Below, piece by piece: positions 16,890-26,100 of a stretch of 64,000 nt of DNA. A program made the translations under genes and the position numbers. Within the stretch, counting starts at the first letter, position 1, and each line of letters opens with the position of its first letter. The notes below the pieces were generated by a model, which saw nothing but the letters and a program-made list of their open reading frames with translations, had not been told where the DNA came from and did not search any database. The DNA comes from Myxococcales bacterium. GTDB lineage: Bacteria; Myxococcota; Myxococcia; Myxococcales; JAJYLH01. The DNA is taken from positions 1 to 64,000 of the forward strand of contig JAJYLH010000017.1 in NCBI GenBank assembly GCA_021787845.1. Reading direction: 5' to 3'.

Positions 16890-19154
16890 TCAGAGACGCT
16901 TTGCCGCTGCAACAGCCGGATCGGAAGAACGATCTTGCTCCAGAAGAAGCTGGCGGGCACGAGCTCGCGCCCGCGAAACGGGATGCCAGATCGTGTTCCC
17001 CCGTAAGACAATGGGCAGCGCTAGACCCTCGTGTTGCAAGATAGCTAGAACGCCTGCCACTTTGGATTGCTCGTTCTGGTGCATCCCTCGGAACAAGGCG
17101 TTCTCACGACGTCCGTGCCCCTTCTGGATGTAGAGCTTCCGAAGGACCGCCAAGAGAACTCTGGCTCCAAGGGGAAGTCGGTCTTGCTCAAGAAGCTCAT
17201 TAGTTGTGGTTGCAAGCGTGTCATATTCACCGATCTCGCATTTTCCCATCCACGATGGCGTGTCGCGCTCCGAGAAGACGTTGAGAACGCTCTTAACAGT
17301 ACAGTCCTCTATCGCCACGCTCGTTTCATCACGTCGGTCCACGATAACCGTGTCGATCTGACAGTCCTCAAGGCAAAGACGCGAAACCGATGGTCCGGAA
17401 AGATCGACGATGGAAAGATCTCCTCCGGTAATCTTCAATCCTTGGAAGTCCACGTGTTGAGCAGTTGTTCCACCGCGCAACGCAAGAGCGACAAGATCCC
17501 CAGCAAGTGTTGGGGAGTTCCATCGCATCGCGGCCTCGCGAGCGGCAACCACTGCGTGCGCAACGAGAGACTCGTCCGCGTCCTGCCGAGAACGGACGGC
17601 GTCAACTGCAAGTTCGCCCAAAGGATTCTGCCAACGGGACGCATGGGGGTCCACGTACGGGTTCTCGAGGAATCTGGCCACATCTCCCGCTCGTAGGACA
17701 TCTACTAGCTGATCATCGAGGAAGGCTCTGCTTCCGGTTTGCCGATCTCGAGCTGTGAGGCCAGGAAGTCGTTGAAGCAGTGGGCGTGCAGTTTCATCGG
17801 GATACGCGCCAGTTTCCGCTCGAAAGGCGCCGCCGATATCGTCTTCGGTCAAGGGACCTAGGCCATCAGCCATGATGCGGGCCTTGGAGGCAAGTCGCTC
17901 CAAGATGTTGCGTATTGTGGATGCGTCAAGGTACTTGTGAATCTTCGCCTCACGTTCGCAGATCTTGTCGATCATCGAGGACCATGCCCGTGCCGGCTCA
18001 ACTTCCTCGGAAAGTGCGTCTTGAAGGAAGCCGCGAGCCGCGAAGGTGGCGAGCAGGAGAGGACGCCGTGGCAGCCAATCTGGCACCTCGAAATCAATCC
18101 CGACTTCGGTGAGGTACTTCCGCGCAGACTCGTCATCAAAATCGATCAGCTGCACAAGAGGATCGGTGCTTCGAAGTCCTAGGGAGTTTCGAAGCTCGCC
18201 GTGGGAGTCAAAGAAGTGCTCGCGGCCGCAGACGAGCAGACCTCCCTTCCCTCTCGCCAGCTCAACAAAGCGAGCAACTAGACTAACCGCATTCGCGCGG
18301 AGATCACGTAGACGCTTGTTCCCGCGGCCACTCCATGAGATGGAGGCGATCTCGTCAAATCCGTCAAGAAGCACGATGCATTGACCAGCGTTAAAGGCGC
18401 GTACAAGCTGATGGGGCTGTTCAAATCCAACGTGCCTGGCATGGCGGACAAGCGCCTCAGCCGGTTCGGACTGACCCCAGTGGTCTCTCAGGTTCAACGC
18501 AATGGGAACGAGCGAACTGTTTGAACGGAAGAAGGCCCTCTTAAGTTCGTCGAAGACGTGTTTGAAGGTAAGACTCTTCCCAACGCCAAAATCACCGATC
18601 ATACAGGAAACTGCACCCGCAGTTAGCTCGCCGGCCAACTGGCTAATGGTATACGTCACAGCGGTACGGGTGTCGACGATCGGCGTCGGCACAAAACGAA
18701 CCTCTTTCAAATCCACCGAGTCGTTCCGCGGATCAACGGCACTCCCAAAAGGGTATGACGTTCGGAGCTGTAGGTATTTTTGTCCATCGATCAATTTCTT
18801 CTGAAACTCCGCGAAGGAGATGACGGTGACTTTAAGCATCTTGCCGAGGGAGTGCTGTTCTGCAGTGGGCTCGTCACGGGTAACAAACCAACAAGCTACG
18901 AGCCTTCCGTGCTTGCCGCGGTCGTCGCGGTAGGTCTTGAGCTTGTTCCCGTCCTTTTTCAACTTCTCGAGGGTCCGCGACGTGGTGCACTCGACGTAGT
19001 GGGTGAGATCCTCTGTCTCAATAATACAGTCACGTTCGCGCCCGTCTACGAGGTCGGGTGCGCCATCGCCCGGTCGCGCGTCCCAAAGAGCGCGCGCGGC
19101 ACGGCGGACCTCCGCCTCAAATGCCGATGCCTCCTCAAAAGATGCTCCAGACAT
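16890..19154 (-). CDS. nuclease-domain NACHT NTPase (bacterial NLR-like defence protein)
   Basis: A 754-residue predicted defence protein. Residues 30-110 look like a PD-(D/E)xK-type nuclease domain (IIETEDLTHYVECTTSR), but the usual ExK lysine position reads Thr (ECT), so catalysis is uncertain. A NACHT module follows: Walker A GDFGVGKS (187-194), Walker B IVLLDGFDEI (260-269), LLVCGREHFF and WLPRRPLLLATF. The C-terminus (about 570-640) has short beta-strand repeats resembling a right-handed helix or sensor region. The coding strand is visibly lower in GC than its neighbours, suggesting recent transfer. GAGGTGA precedes the ATG at 19152-19154; an upstream ATG at 19205 would overlap nrdJ. It is convergent with the type IIG gene, 49 bases apart, and lies 25 bases after nrdJ. 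Confidence 0.82.
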   Translation of the reverse strand: MSGASFEEASAFEAEVRRAARALWDARPGDGAPDLVDGRERDCIIETEDLTHYVECTTSRTLEKLKKDGNKLKTYRDDRGKHGRLVACWFVTRDEPTAEQHSLGKMLKVTVISFAEFQKKLIDGQKYLQLRTSYPFGSAVDPRNDSVDLKEVRFVPTPIVDTRTAVTYTISQLAGELTAGAVSCMIGDFGVGKSLTFKHVFDELKRAFFRSNSSLVPIALNLRDHWGQSEPAEALVRHARHVGFEQPHQLVRAFNAGQCIVLLDGFDEIASISWSGRGNKRLRDLRANAVSLVARFVELARGKGGLLVCGREHFFDSHGELRNSLGLRSTDPLVQLIDFDDESARKYLTEVGIDFEVPDWLPRRPLLLATFAARGFLQDALSEEVEPARAWSSMIDKICEREAKIHKYLDASTIRNILERLASKARIMADGLGPLTEDDIGGAFRAETGAYPDETARPLLQRLPGLTARDRQTGSRAFLDDQLVDVLRAGDVARFLENPYVDPHASRWQNPLGELAVDAVRSRQDADESLVAHAVVAAREAAMRWNSPTLAGDLVALALRGGTTAQHVDFQGLKITGGDLSIVDLSGPSVSRLCLEDCQIDTVIVDRRDETSVAIEDCTVKSVLNVFSERDTPSWMGKCEIGEYDTLATTTNELLEQDRLPLGARVLLAVLRKLYIQKGHGRRENALFRGMHQNEQSKVAGVLAILQHEGLALPIVLRGNTIWHPVSRARARARQLLLEQDRSSDPAVAAAKRL

Positions 19155-19179
19155 CCAGGTCACCTCAGCGGTAGGTCCC

Positions 19180-22100
19180 TCAGCTGCACCCCATGCTGGT
19201 ACCACAGTTCAAGCACTTGAAGCAAGCGCCGTTGCGGACGGTGATGTGGCCGCAGGTATCGCAGAACGGGGCATCGCCTCCCAGCTCTCCCAAGAGCGCG
19301 TCTTGGGCGGAGGCTCCACGCCGTTTGAGCTCGTTGCGCTGTTCGGCCATCTCGGCGGTGGTCGGCAGGCGCGGCGCCGCGGTCGATGATGCGATGGGCG
19401 GCGTCTGGATGGAGCTCGCCGAGGCCTGGGCGCGCATGGACGGGTCATCGGAGACCGCGCTCGTCGGATGATCCTGCGCCTGCTCCGGCGGGACGTGGGC
19501 GAGGTCGTCGCGGCCCAAGTATTCGACCGCCAGCGCGCGGAAAACGAAGTCGATGACGCTCGTCGCGAACTTCACGCGGTCGTGTCCCTTGACCGGTCCC
19601 TGCGGCTCGAAGCGGGTGAAGACGAACTGGTCGACCAGCACCTCCAAGGGCACTCCGTACTGGAGCGCAATCGAAGTCAGCATCGAGAAGCAGTTGAGCA
19701 TCGACCGGTACGCCGCGCCCTCCTTGTGCATGTCGATGAAGATTTCGCCGAGCCGCCCGTCCGCGTACTCGCCCGTCCGCAGGAACAGCTTGAACCCGCC
19801 GATGCGCGCCTCCTGGGTGATGCCCAGCCGCCGGGCCGGCAACCGATGCCGTTCGAGCTTCGCCGGCGAGCTGACCGAGGGCTTTCCATCGATGGTCGTC
19901 GGCGCGTTCGCGGCAATCGCTTGCGCGCGGGCCGCCATGCCCGCATCCAGGGGCGTTCGTCCTTCCCGCTCATCGTGAGCTTGTCGAAGGGCGCCCGACG
20001 ATAGGGCGGTCGGGCTCCGCTCCGGATGAACGGGTTCGGACTCGGGCCCACGCATCTCGAAACCGCGGTGAGCGGATTCGGTGTCCGCAGTGCCCAGCCC
20101 GAGTCCGCGCTGGCCATCTTCCGATGCCACGCCGGCGCTCAGGCTCTGCGCGACCGTCTGCACCGTGCTCGCGACCGCCGCTTCCACTTCCTGCTTCGCC
20201 GCCGCGGGAATCGGCGCGGTCTTCGATTCCGCCTTCGTCTCTGCCTTCGTCGACAACGGCTGCGACAGCTTGCAGCCATCGCGGTAGAGCGCAATCGCCT
20301 TGAGCCCCAGCTTCCACGAGTCGTAGTGGATGCGCTCGATGTCCTCGATCGTCGCCTCGTGCGGCAGGTTGATGGTCTTCGAAATCGCTCCCGAGATGAA
20401 CGGCTGCACCGCGGCCATCATCCGGATGTGGCCCATCGGTTCGATGTAGCGCTTCCCGTACGGGCCGCAGCGGTTCGCGCAGTCGAACACCACGAGGTGC
20501 TGCGGCTCCAGGCCCGGCGCGCCTTCGATGGTCTGGCGGCCGCAGATGATGTCGTTCGCCTCGCTGACCTGCTTCTTGGTGAAGCCGAGGAAGCCGAGCA
20601 GATCGAACGCGAAGCTCGCGCGCTCCTCTTCGGGGACCCCCAGCCGCTCGAGCAATGTCGCGCCGACGACCCGCGGCGAGAACGCCTGCTTCAAGTCCAG
20701 CGCGCCCTTGAGCGCCCGTTCGACGCTGGCGATCTCCTCCGGCAGGAAGCCCTTCGCCTTCAGGGTCTCGCGGTTGATGTGCGGCGCGTCGTCGAGGGTC
20801 GAGGTGCCGACCGCGTAGCGGATGATCGCGGTCACGGTCTCGTCGTCGTAGCCGAGAGACTTGAGCGCCCGCGGCACCGACTGGTTGACGATTTTGAAGA
20901 AGCCGCCGCCCGCCAGCTTCTTGAACTTCACCAGCGCGAAGTCGGGCTCGACGCCGGTCGTGTCGCAATCCATCAGGAGGCCGATGGTGCCCGTCGGCGC
21001 GAGCACGCTCGCCTGCGCGTTGCGGTAGCCGTGCTCCTCGCCCAGCTCGATCGCGCGCGTCCAGCATTCGCGCGCCGCCTCGAGCAGGTCCTGCGGCACG
21101 TGTCCCGCGGGAATCGCCTCCGCCGCGTCGGAGTGCATCCGCATCACGTCCAGCATCGACGCGCGGTTTGGAGCGAAGCTCGGGAACGGCCCTTTCACCG
21201 CCGCCATCTCCGCCGAGAGCGCGTAGGCTTCGCCGGTCATCAGCGACGTGATCGCCGCCGCCACGTCGCGCCCGGCGTCGGAGTCGTAGGGCAGCCCCTT
21301 GACCATCAGGAGCGTGCCCAGGTTCGCGTACCCGAGGCCGAGCGTTCGGAACTTGTGAGACTTCTCGGCAATCTTCTGCGTCGGATAGCTCGCGAGGTCC
21401 ACCAGGATTTCCTGCGCGAGGAAGAACGTCCGACACGCATGCCGGAAGCCCTCGACGTCGAAGCGCCCCTGGTCGTCGAGGAACTTCAAGAGGTTCACCG
21501 ACGCGAGGTTGCAGGCGGTGTCATCGATGAAGAGGTACTCGCTGCAGGGGTTCGACGCGTTGATGCGTTCCGACTTCTTGCACGTGTGCCACTTGTTGAT
21601 CGTGTCGTCGAACTGGATGCCGGGGTCGGCGCAGTACCAGGAGGCGTCGGCGATCATCCGCCAGAGGTCGCGAGCGCGGTGGGTCTTGTGCTCCTGGCCG
21701 GTGGTGCGAAAGCGCGTGGTCCAGCTCTCGTCCTCGTCCACGCGACGCATGAACTCGTCGGTCACGCGCACCGAGTTGTTCGAGTTCTGTCCCGCGACCG
21801 TGTGGTAGGCCTCGCCGTTGAAGTCCGACGAGTAGCCCGCCGCGATCAGCGCCGCGACCTTGCGCTCCTCGCGCTTCTTCCAGGTGATGAACCGGTCGAT
21901 TTCCGGATGGTCGAGGTCGACGATCACCATCTTCGCCGCGCGCCGGGTGGTGCCGCCGGATTTGGTCGCGCCGGCGCCGCGGTCGAGCACTTCGAGGAAG
22001 CTCATCAGACCCGACGACAAACCGCCGCCAGAGAGCTTCTCCATCTCCCCGCGCAGCCGGGAGAAGTTGGTGCCGGTACCCGAGCCGTACTTGAAGACGC

Positions 22101-22791
22101 GGCTCTCGTTCTTGACCAGGTCGAAGATGCTGGAGAGGTCGTCGTCGACCGACTGGATGAAGCACGCCGACACTTGCGGGCGCTGGTAGGCGTTCGCGGT
22201 CGGCTCCGCACGGCCGGCGGCGTCGCTCCAGGCGAAGTTCCCGCCCGAGCCCTCGATGCCGTACTGATGGTAGAGGCCGCAGTTGAACCACACCGGGCTG
22301 TTGAACGCACCGATCTGGTGCACGAGCATGTAGCTCAGCTCGGCCTCGAAGCTGTCGGCGGTCGCCTCGTCCGCGAGCAGTCCCTGCTCGACGCCGGAAG
22401 CGCGGATGGTCCGGGCGACGCGCTCGACGAGCTGGCGGACGCTCTTCTCGTGGCCGGTGCCGGGGACGCCCGCCTTGCGGAAGTACTTGCTGACCGCGAC
22501 GTCGGTCGCGAGCTGGCTCCAGTCGGCCGGCACCTCGACGTCGTCGAGCCGGAAGACCACCGTGCCGTCGGGGTCGGCGATGACGCTCTTGCTCGCGGTC
22601 CACTCGACCTGGTCGAGCGGGTCGATGCCCGTCCGCGTGAACCGCCGCGGAATCGAGAGAGCGCGCGCGGCGTGCTTCTCCTCTTTCTCCGGGCTCATTT
22701 CCACGAGCGCTTCGGGCACCGGAAGCTGCGGACCGGCCACGTCGTCCGTCAGGTGCCCGCTTGCGAGCGTCTTCATCGTTCCCTTGTCCAT
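19180..22791 (-). CDS. nrdJ: adenosylcobalamin-dependent (class II) ribonucleotide reductase
   Basis: A 1203-residue class II ribonucleotide reductase, reducing ribonucleotides to deoxyribonucleotides with a cobalamin-derived radical. Landmarks are FNSPVWFNCG, the PQVSACFIQSVDD strand, GSGTGTNFSRLRG, NPCSEYLF (active-site Cys and Glu), ASVNLLKFLD, APTGTIGLLMDCDTTGVEP and a C-terminal CDTC-x-CLNC-type zinc ribbon. The start is the ATG at 22789-22791 behind AGGAGA; the longer frame is repeat sequence. The region between the catalytic core and the C-terminal domain is a long low-complexity linker that contains a dispersed repeat at 19964-20030. NrdR-type control is possible (see 22930). The nuclease-NACHT gene begins 25 bases downstream. 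Confidence 0.95.
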   Translation of the reverse strand: MDKGTMKTLASGHLTDDVAGPQLPVPEALVEMSPEKEEKHAARALSIPRRFTRTGIDPLDQVEWTASKSVIADPDGTVVFRLDDVEVPADWSQLATDVAVSKYFRKAGVPGTGHEKSVRQLVERVARTIRASGVEQGLLADEATADSFEAELSYMLVHQIGAFNSPVWFNCGLYHQYGIEGSGGNFAWSDAAGRAEPTANAYQRPQVSACFIQSVDDDLSSIFDLVKNESRVFKYGSGTGTNFSRLRGEMEKLSGGGLSSGLMSFLEVLDRGAGATKSGGTTRRAAKMVIVDLDHPEIDRFITWKKREERKVAALIAAGYSSDFNGEAYHTVAGQNSNNSVRVTDEFMRRVDEDESWTTRFRTTGQEHKTHRARDLWRMIADASWYCADPGIQFDDTINKWHTCKKSERINASNPCSEYLFIDDTACNLASVNLLKFLDDQGRFDVEGFRHACRTFFLAQEILVDLASYPTQKIAEKSHKFRTLGLGYANLGTLLMVKGLPYDSDAGRDVAAAITSLMTGEAYALSAEMAAVKGPFPSFAPNRASMLDVMRMHSDAAEAIPAGHVPQDLLEAARECWTRAIELGEEHGYRNAQASVLAPTGTIGLLMDCDTTGVEPDFALVKFKKLAGGGFFKIVNQSVPRALKSLGYDDETVTAIIRYAVGTSTLDDAPHINRETLKAKGFLPEEIASVERALKGALDLKQAFSPRVVGATLLERLGVPEEERASFAFDLLGFLGFTKKQVSEANDIICGRQTIEGAPGLEPQHLVVFDCANRCGPYGKRYIEPMGHIRMMAAVQPFISGAISKTINLPHEATIEDIERIHYDSWKLGLKAIALYRDGCKLSQPLSTKAETKAESKTAPIPAAAKQEVEAAVASTVQTVAQSLSAGVASEDGQRGLGLGTADTESAHRGFEMRGPESEPVHPERSPTALSSGALRQAHDEREGRTPLDAGMAARAQAIAANAPTTIDGKPSVSSPAKLERHRLPARRLGITQEARIGGFKLFLRTGEYADGRLGEIFIDMHKEGAAYRSMLNCFSMLTSIALQYGVPLEVLVDQFVFTRFEPQGPVKGHDRVKFATSVIDFVFRALAVEYLGRDDLAHVPPEQAQDHPTSAVSDDPSMRAQASASSIQTPPIASSTAAPRLPTTAEMAEQRNELKRRGASAQDALLGELGGDAPFCDTCGHITVRNGACFKCLNCGTSMGCS
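19964..20030. repeat. dispersed repeat embedded in the nrdJ linker
   Basis: On the nrdJ coding strand this reads CATCCGGAGCGGAGCCCGAC then CTTCGACAAGCTCACGATGAG, the same CTTCGA-N-GCTCA-GATGAGC family seen between genes at 2664, 49531 and 55606. It is translated in frame as PERSPTALSSGALRQAHDER, lengthening the linker before the C-terminal domain. Confidence 0.75.
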
Positions 22792-22929
22792 CCTGCTCTC
22801 CTGCCGACCTCGAAAAGATGGCGGCGGCCTCGCGGGCCCGACCCGGCGGTGGTGAAAAAGCGCGACCGGGCATGTAAGCACCCGCCGGCAAGGACTACAA
22901 CCCCTCGTGCGTAAGCGCCCGAAAGGACA

Positions 22930-22942
22930 CCACAAATTGTGG
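22930..22942 (-). promoter_or_regulatory. CCACAA-N-TTGTGG palindrome upstream of nrdJ
   Basis: A 13-base inverted repeat about 140 bases upstream of the nrdJ start, within a GC-rich stretch. The extended sequence ACACCACAAATTGTGGAG partly resembles the NrdR box (ACAC-W-ATATAT-W-GTGT). No second box at the usual spacing was found, so NrdR binding is only a suggestion. Confidence 0.3.
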
Positions 22943-23025
22943 AGGGGCCTCGGGGAGGGGCGCCAGGCGAAACCGACCGGCCGCGGCGGTCGGGGAGGGA
23001 TCGCTCGGCTTCAGACTCGCTGGGC

Positions 23026-23062
23026 GACCGATCGGTCCGATCCGACCGATCGGTCCGATCGC
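23026..23062. repeat. 9-bp GATCGGTCC array, copy 4
   Basis: Reads GACCGATCGGTCC GATCC GACCGATCGGTCC GATCG, two palindromic units in the divergent gap between nrdJ and the alpha-2-macroglobulin gene. The gap 22792-23170 contains this and the CCACAA palindrome only. Confidence 0.9.
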
Positions 23063-23170
23063 GGGACACCCGCCGGCCACTCGGACACTTGACGGCGGCC
23101 CGCGGATGCGGTCGAACAACGGCGTTCAAGCCCTCGCCTCGGCGCCGCTGGCGCGCGACCGGAGTTCGCC

Positions 23171-26100
23171 ATGTCCCATCGTCTCGCCCTCCTCTTCCTG
23201 GCAGCGCTCTCGCTCAGCGCCTGCCACGCGACCCTCGAGGTGCCGGTCGCGTCGCCGTCGGGTCCGCAGACCGAGCTGCCGCAGTTCGCGCGGTTCCAGG
23301 TCTCGCAGCCGCTGTACGACCCGGCGAAGCCGCTCGCGAAGCTGCCGACGCCGACGGTCACCGTGAGCCCGCCGGTACCGTTCCGGGTGAGCGTCTCGTC
23401 GCCGTACACCGTCGACGTCGACTTCGTCGCTCCGCTCGCGCCCGCGCAGGATTACGCCGTCACCCTGGAGCCCGGGCTCGTCGCCGAGAACGGCGCGGAG
23501 GTGAAGACCGCGCGCACGATTCGCTTCCGCACGCCGCTCAACGCGGTCCACGACATCGCCGTGCACGACGCGGCGAGCGAGCAAGAGCAGACCGCCTTCG
23601 TCGGCGCCGACGGCAAGCTGACCGAAGCGCTCGACGGCATCGGGCCGAACGACGCGATTTCCGTCGACTTCGACTACGCGATTCCCGCCTCGCAGCTCGA
23701 CTTCGTCAAGGTCTTCGTGCGGGATGGACAAGCGGTGCCGGTCACCATCAAGCAGGAGCGCGTGCCACACATCCTCGTGCTCTCGCCGAAGACCACCTGG
23801 CCGCGCGACGCCGCGCTCGTGCTGTCGATCGATCGCGGTCTCAAGGTCGGCGATCCCGGCGCGGGGCCGCTGGGCACGGAAAAGCCCTTTGCTTATGACC
23901 TCCATTCCTGGAGCTCGCTGGTGGTGAAGTCGGGACCGCACGCGGACGACGGCGGCTGCGTCTCGGCGACGACGGTGCCGCTCGAGTTCTCGAACCCGGT
24001 GTCGTGCCAGCTCACCTTGAGCCACCTGTCGATCGATGTGCCTGGGACCACCATCCACTGCGTCGGCGAGCTGACCGCGCGCCAGCAGCGGTACGAGCTG
24101 AGCCCGCCGCCGCCCGCGAATCGAGCGCTGACCTTGTCGGTGACGCCCGGCATTCACGACGCGTTCGGCGAGCACTCCTTGCAGCCATCGAGCTTCCCGT
24201 TCACCGCCTGCGAAGCGTCGGTGCAGTTCGCCTACACGAAGCCGTTCGAGATTCTCGATCCCGGCCAGAACGATGAGGAGGTCGAACGGCTGCACGGCGC
24301 CGCTTCCCTTCAGGTGGAGGGCAAGCGCTTGGGGCTGAAGGACGTGTGGAAGGTCCTCGACCAGGAGCATCTGACCGACCAAGTCGCGTGGACCGACCTG
24401 CCGTGGTGGATGCAGGAAGGCGAGATGTACGACGAGTGGGAGGAGGACGCCGCGGCGAACCAGAAGAAGCCGGGCGAGCTCTCCGGCAACGCCATCCCTG
24501 AGCTCGCAGGCGCGACCGAGGTCACGGTACCGGTGCCGGGGAGCGGCTGGAGCGACGTGTCGTTCGGGCTCGACCAGTTCCTCGGCGGGAAGAAGGGGCT
24601 GGTGCTCCTGCGCGAGACGCCGCTGGGCACGAACGGAAAGCCGAACGGACGCGCGGAGCTGCGGCTCGTAAACGTGACGGACATCGGGCTGTCGGCGCGG
24701 ATGTCGCGCGAGACGCTGGTGGTGCTGGCCGCGAGCTACTCGTCAGGGCAGCCGCTCGGCGGCGTGCATGTTGTCGCGCGCTCGGAGAAGGGCGAGGTCC
24801 TGGGCGAGGGCGTGACCGGTGCCGATGGGCTCCTTAGGCTCCCGCTCCTCGCACGGCAGGACGTGCACGGTTTGAACGACATGCGGCTGTTGGTCGTCGC
24901 GACTAAGGGCGACGACGAGGCGTTCCTCTGGAGCCGGTTCGTCGTCGATCCGAACTACGGCAACGATGCGCCGCAGCTCGTCGGGCTCGTCTACACCGAC
25001 CGCGGCATCTACCGACCCGGCGAGAACGGTCACGTGCACGCGGTGGTGCGGCTCGGGTCGGCCGACGGGCTCACCTCGCTCGCGGGAACGAAGGCGCACC
25101 TGACCATCCAAGCGCCGGACGATTCGTCGTTCATCGAGAAGGATTTCACGCTCAGCCCGTTCGGATCGTTCGACGAGGCGCTGAGCATCCCGAAGACCGC
25201 GAAGGTCGGCGACTACTCGATGCGCGTGACCGCGGGCGGCTCGACCGTCTACGGCAGCTTCAAGGTCGGCGAGTTCCGGCGCGCCGAAATGAAGGTGGAG
25301 ATTCAGGCGCCGCCGAAGGTCGCGTGGGGCAGCGAGCTGAAGGCGGTGGTGCAGGGCGAGTACCTCTTCGGCGCGCCGACGAGCGGGCTGGACCTGGAGT
25401 GGAGCCTCTCGCGGCGGGCGGTCGATTTTTCGTCGCAGAAGTTCCCCGACGCGGACTTCAGCGCCCCGACGAGGGACGAGTGGAATTCCGAGGAGAGCGC
25501 GACCCTCATCACCGAGGGCAAGGCGACGCTCGACCAGAACGGCTCCTTCGTCGTCCGCCAACCGATGGCGCTGCCGAACCCCGTGTCGCAGCGGGAGCAG
25601 GTCGCGCTGGCGGCGACGGTCGAGGACAAGAACGGGCAGTCGGTCTCGCGGGTGGCGACAGTCGATCTGTACGGCGCGGACGTGCTCGCGGGCATCGAGG
25701 GCGACGGCTTTCTCGCGCCGGTGAACAAGCCGCTGACCGTCACCGCGGTGAGCGTCACCCCTGCCGACGGGCTCGCGGCGGGCACGAAGATGCGGGTGCT
25801 CACCCGGATGGTCACCTGGCGGAGCATCAACCGCGCGGGCTCCGGCGGCGGCTACTACTGGACCAGCGAGCGCGTCGTCAGCCCTGACCAGGAGCGCTGC
25901 CAGGGTACGACCGACGCGATGGGCCGCTTCACCTGCACCTTCACCCCCGAGCACGGCGGCGACCTGGAAATCATCGCCGAGGCGACCGACCAGTCCGGCC
26001 GCGTCGCGCGCGCGGGCGACTGGCGCTGGATCTACGGCGACGCGAGCTACTGGGGCCAGTCGAGCGACAACCCGAAGGTCGGCGTGATGTTCGACCGCAC

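Noticed and set aside
20026-22914. 962-residue plus-strand frame antisense to nrdJ
   Set aside because: Shadow of the real gene in high-GC DNA; Arg/Ala/Val/Asp-rich translation with no domain and repeat content at its end.
22792-23170. Cobalamin riboswitch before nrdJ
   Set aside because: No B12-box (GCCACTG-type) or associated conserved stems were seen.
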